Below are positions 62,234 to 64,000 of a DNA stretch of 64,000 bases, in pieces. The notes under the pieces were generated by a model that was not told the origin of the DNA, ran no database searches, and saw nothing but the letters and a program-made list of their open reading frames with translations. Location: assembly GCF_937958975.1 (NCBI RefSeq), contig NZ_CALGRE010000036.1:62001-126000 (forward strand), given 5' to 3'. A program made the translations under genes and the position numbers. Position 1 is the stretch's first letter, and each line of letters begins with the position of its first letter. This DNA is from an uncultured Eubacterium sp. Its GTDB lineage: Bacteria > Bacillota > Clostridia > Lachnospirales > Lachnospiraceae.

Positions 62234-64000
62234 TTATCTATTATATAACTGAAATTCATATAATCTTACAGTTCCTACACTATCACCCGGATTAAAAATC
62301 TTAATCTGTACATAACGTGCTGTACGACTTCCAATATCATAGGAAGAAATATCATTATTGTTATTTACCTGATAATCAACAGATGTCCAATTCTTTCCAT
62401 CCTCTGATATCAGTATCTCCCACTCAGAAGCATTTGCAAATCCTTCTTTACTCTTTGTATTATACAAAGTATAAGTGTTAAATGTTTTTTTGCTTCCCAA
62501 ATCAATTTTTACAGAATGCATTCTGCCATTAAAAGTCGACTCTGAAGAACTGCGTGAACACCATTTTGTATCAAGGTTTCCATCTATCAGTTTTTCTGCT
62601 GCTTCATTACTATTTGTCTGACCTGTAGTATGAAGTATTATCGCTCCATTACATAAGTTTGTTCCACTGGTAATAGGATTTGCAAGCTTTGTGGCTACAG
62701 TAGTTCCATGTGTTTTCTGACCAATCATTGGATACGTCGGATTATCTACACCTTCCAATCCCTCTGTAATCCAATTATCACGGTAATCTCTAAATCCTGT
62801 AAATGCCCATGTTCCATTCTTCAATTCTTCTACAAATCTCAAACGAAGCGACTCAATACAATCATATCCTGTAATCTGTTTTACTAATTTATTCCAATCA
62901 GTAGTCGTATCATATGGATTATCATCATATTTTGTACTCTTGTTTGATTTCAGCATATTGTTAATGCTATCTATCAGTCCTAAAGTAACTGTTCCATTAG
63001 AAGCTTTTGTTGTCGGATATTTTGCGTCCATATATGCAAAGAACCATTTATTATTTCCATATGCCTCATATTTCCAGTCCTGAAGTGAAGTATCACTTGC
63101 CTGATATACCTGGACATTATCCTCTGTTGCCCAATGATAATAACGGAATCCACCATAGTTTGCCATGTTTTCAACCCACCATGCCGGTCCTGAAGAGTTT
63201 ACATTTCCATACTGCTGCGCTGCATGTGTTAACTCATGTGAGAAATATCCGATACCTACCGGATTTGCATTCATCCAATCAACAGAGATAACGATTGTAT
63301 TTCCTAGAGTATATGCAACTCCATCATAAGCCTTATCTGCTGTAATGAACATTCTCTTTGGCTCTGAACCTGTTCCCCATCTTGTATACTGACGAGGATA
63401 TACCTGATCAAATAATTCCTGAAGGTTTTTCTTATAATTTGGTGCAGTTACCTGGTCCCAGTCACCCATGAAAATTGCTTCATATTCTTTTTCCAATAAT
63501 ATAGAACTACCCTTTAGGCTGATTTCAGACAACTGGAATGAATTTCCATATCCTTCTGTAACAGTCAATTTAAAGTGTTTATATGTTCCAACCTTATCTA
63601 CTAAGTAAGTGTAATCAGCATAGTTTACATCACCCATGCCGCTCTCTGTTACAGTATCAATAGCCTCCCAGTTATTTCCATCCTTTGAACCATACAATAC
63701 CCATGATTTTATCGTACGGTTCTTAAATGACGCATTGTCATTGGCTGTCGTTAAAGTATAGCTGTACAATTCTGTATCCTGATTCATCGTCCATGCAATC
63801 GAACATGGAGTACCTGTATTAGTATACAATTTAGTTGACTTATCTCCATCAAACAGATTTGCTACACCTTCTTTATCATTATATCCTTTGACAGTTGTGG
63901 CACTCGTATTAATTCCTTTTATATGTTCGTCAAGGTCTACACCGATATCAGATGTAATCCGAACAACATCGCCATTTAAATATATTTCTGACAACTGAGA
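62234..64000 (-). CDS. Secreted BSP-family metallopeptidase with discoidin domains (5' end outside window)
   Basis: The frame is open to the right edge, so the signal peptide and start are missing; a TTG at 63994 is only an internal codon. Order seen: the end of one F5/8-type-C-like domain (QLSEIYLNG), a full discoidin domain (about 63890-63500, ending SFQLSEISLKG), a basic-secretory-protein peptidase domain with zinc motif FSHELTHAAQQYG and WWVENMANYGGFRYY (about 63450-62760), and a C-terminal discoidin domain (about 62660-62240). Likely a cell-surface or secreted protease that binds glycans or host mucin. Confidence 0.88.
   Translation of the reverse strand, partial: SQLSEIYLNGDVVRITSDIGVDLDEHIKGINTSATTVKGYNDKEGVANLFDGDKSTKLYTNTGTPCSIAWTMNQDTELYSYTLTTANDNASFKNRTIKSWVLYGSKDGNNWEAIDTVTESGMGDVNYADYTYLVDKVGTYKHFKLTVTEGYGNSFQLSEISLKGSSILLEKEYEAIFMGDWDQVTAPNYKKNLQELFDQVYPRQYTRWGTGSEPKRMFITADKAYDGVAYTLGNTIVISVDWMNANPVGIGYFSHELTHAAQQYGNVNSSGPAWWVENMANYGGFRYYHWATEDNVQVYQASDTSLQDWKYEAYGNNKWFFAYMDAKYPTTKASNGTVTLGLIDSINNMLKSNKSTKYDDNPYDTTTDWNKLVKQITGYDCIESLRLRFVEELKNGTWAFTGFRDYRDNWITEGLEGVDNPTYPMIGQKTHGTTVATKLANPITSGTNLCNGAIILHTTGQTNSNEAAEKLIDGNLDTKWCSRSSSESTFNGRMHSVKIDLGSKKTFNTYTLYNTKSKEGFANASEWEILISEDGKNWTSVDYQVNNNNDISSYDIGSRTARYVQIKIFNPGDSVGTVRLYEFQLYNR

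Overview
The window is AT-rich, low-GC Gram-positive chromosomal DNA. PolC-type DNA polymerase III, the gene order pyrH-frr-uppS-cdsA-dxr-rseP-ispG-polC and rimP-nusA-ylxR-ylxQ-infB-rbfA-nrnA-truB-ribF, and Lachnospiraceae-style surface proteins (GH16 enzyme, Ig-rich proteins, DUF5702/DUF6382 proteins) point to a gut-type Lachnospiraceae (Clostridia). Genus is not determinable from the sequence alone.

Region A (1-23.6 kb, all minus strand) is one tightly packed gene run read from a TTGAAA-N17-TATAAT promoter at about 23.6 kb. It holds a Gram-positive Tad/Flp pilus system: TadZ, TadA ATPase, TadB, TadC, Flp pilin, a TadE-like pseudopilin, a 1044-aa DUF5702 pseudopilin-like protein, an LRR lipoprotein, a second TadE-like protein and an A24 prepilin peptidase. 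It continues without a clear break into a WG-repeat membrane protein, a DUF6382-FHA protein, a PP2C phosphatase, a transmembrane Ser/Thr kinase, two small membrane proteins and a giant secreted Ig-like protein of more than 2250 residues that runs off the left edge. The FHA protein and a small membrane protein carry short repeated T-T/Q-V/L-L motifs, a plausible phosphothreonine circuit. This pilus plus phospho-signalling plus giant adhesin locus is the most interesting part of the window.

Region B (23.7-25.5 kb) has a secreted beta-domain/Ig protein and a divergent XRE regulator. Region C (25.6-34.3 kb) is the translation/transcription operon rimP to ribF, with a promoter and a leader hairpin. 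Region D (34.4-35.4 kb) has tRNA-Glu(CTC) with its own promoter and terminator, and a divergent SDR gene. Region E (35.4-46.5 kb) is the pyrH-to-polC housekeeping run: ribosome recycling, lipid and isoprenoid synthesis, and a site-2 protease.

Region F (46.6-54.7 kb) is accessory: a cupin and small protein divergent from a LysR regulator, a secreted GH16 beta-glucanase, a YtrA-type GntR/ABC operon with a clear palindromic operator, a Y-family polymerase with a 44-aa YolD-like partner, and an isolated trpF. Region G (54.7-60.3 kb) is a potassium operon with two complete two-component Trk/Ktr systems and a HAD phosphatase. Region H (60.5-64 kb) has a small secreted Ig-like protein, Maf, a YmaF-family HxH-rich protein, and a secreted basic-secretory-protein-type metallopeptidase with discoidin domains that runs off the right edge. 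No stretch over 300 bases lacks a gene; the longest gaps are 24920-25197 (278 bp) and 60265-60506 (242 bp). No CRISPR array, rRNA, transposase or integrase was seen.
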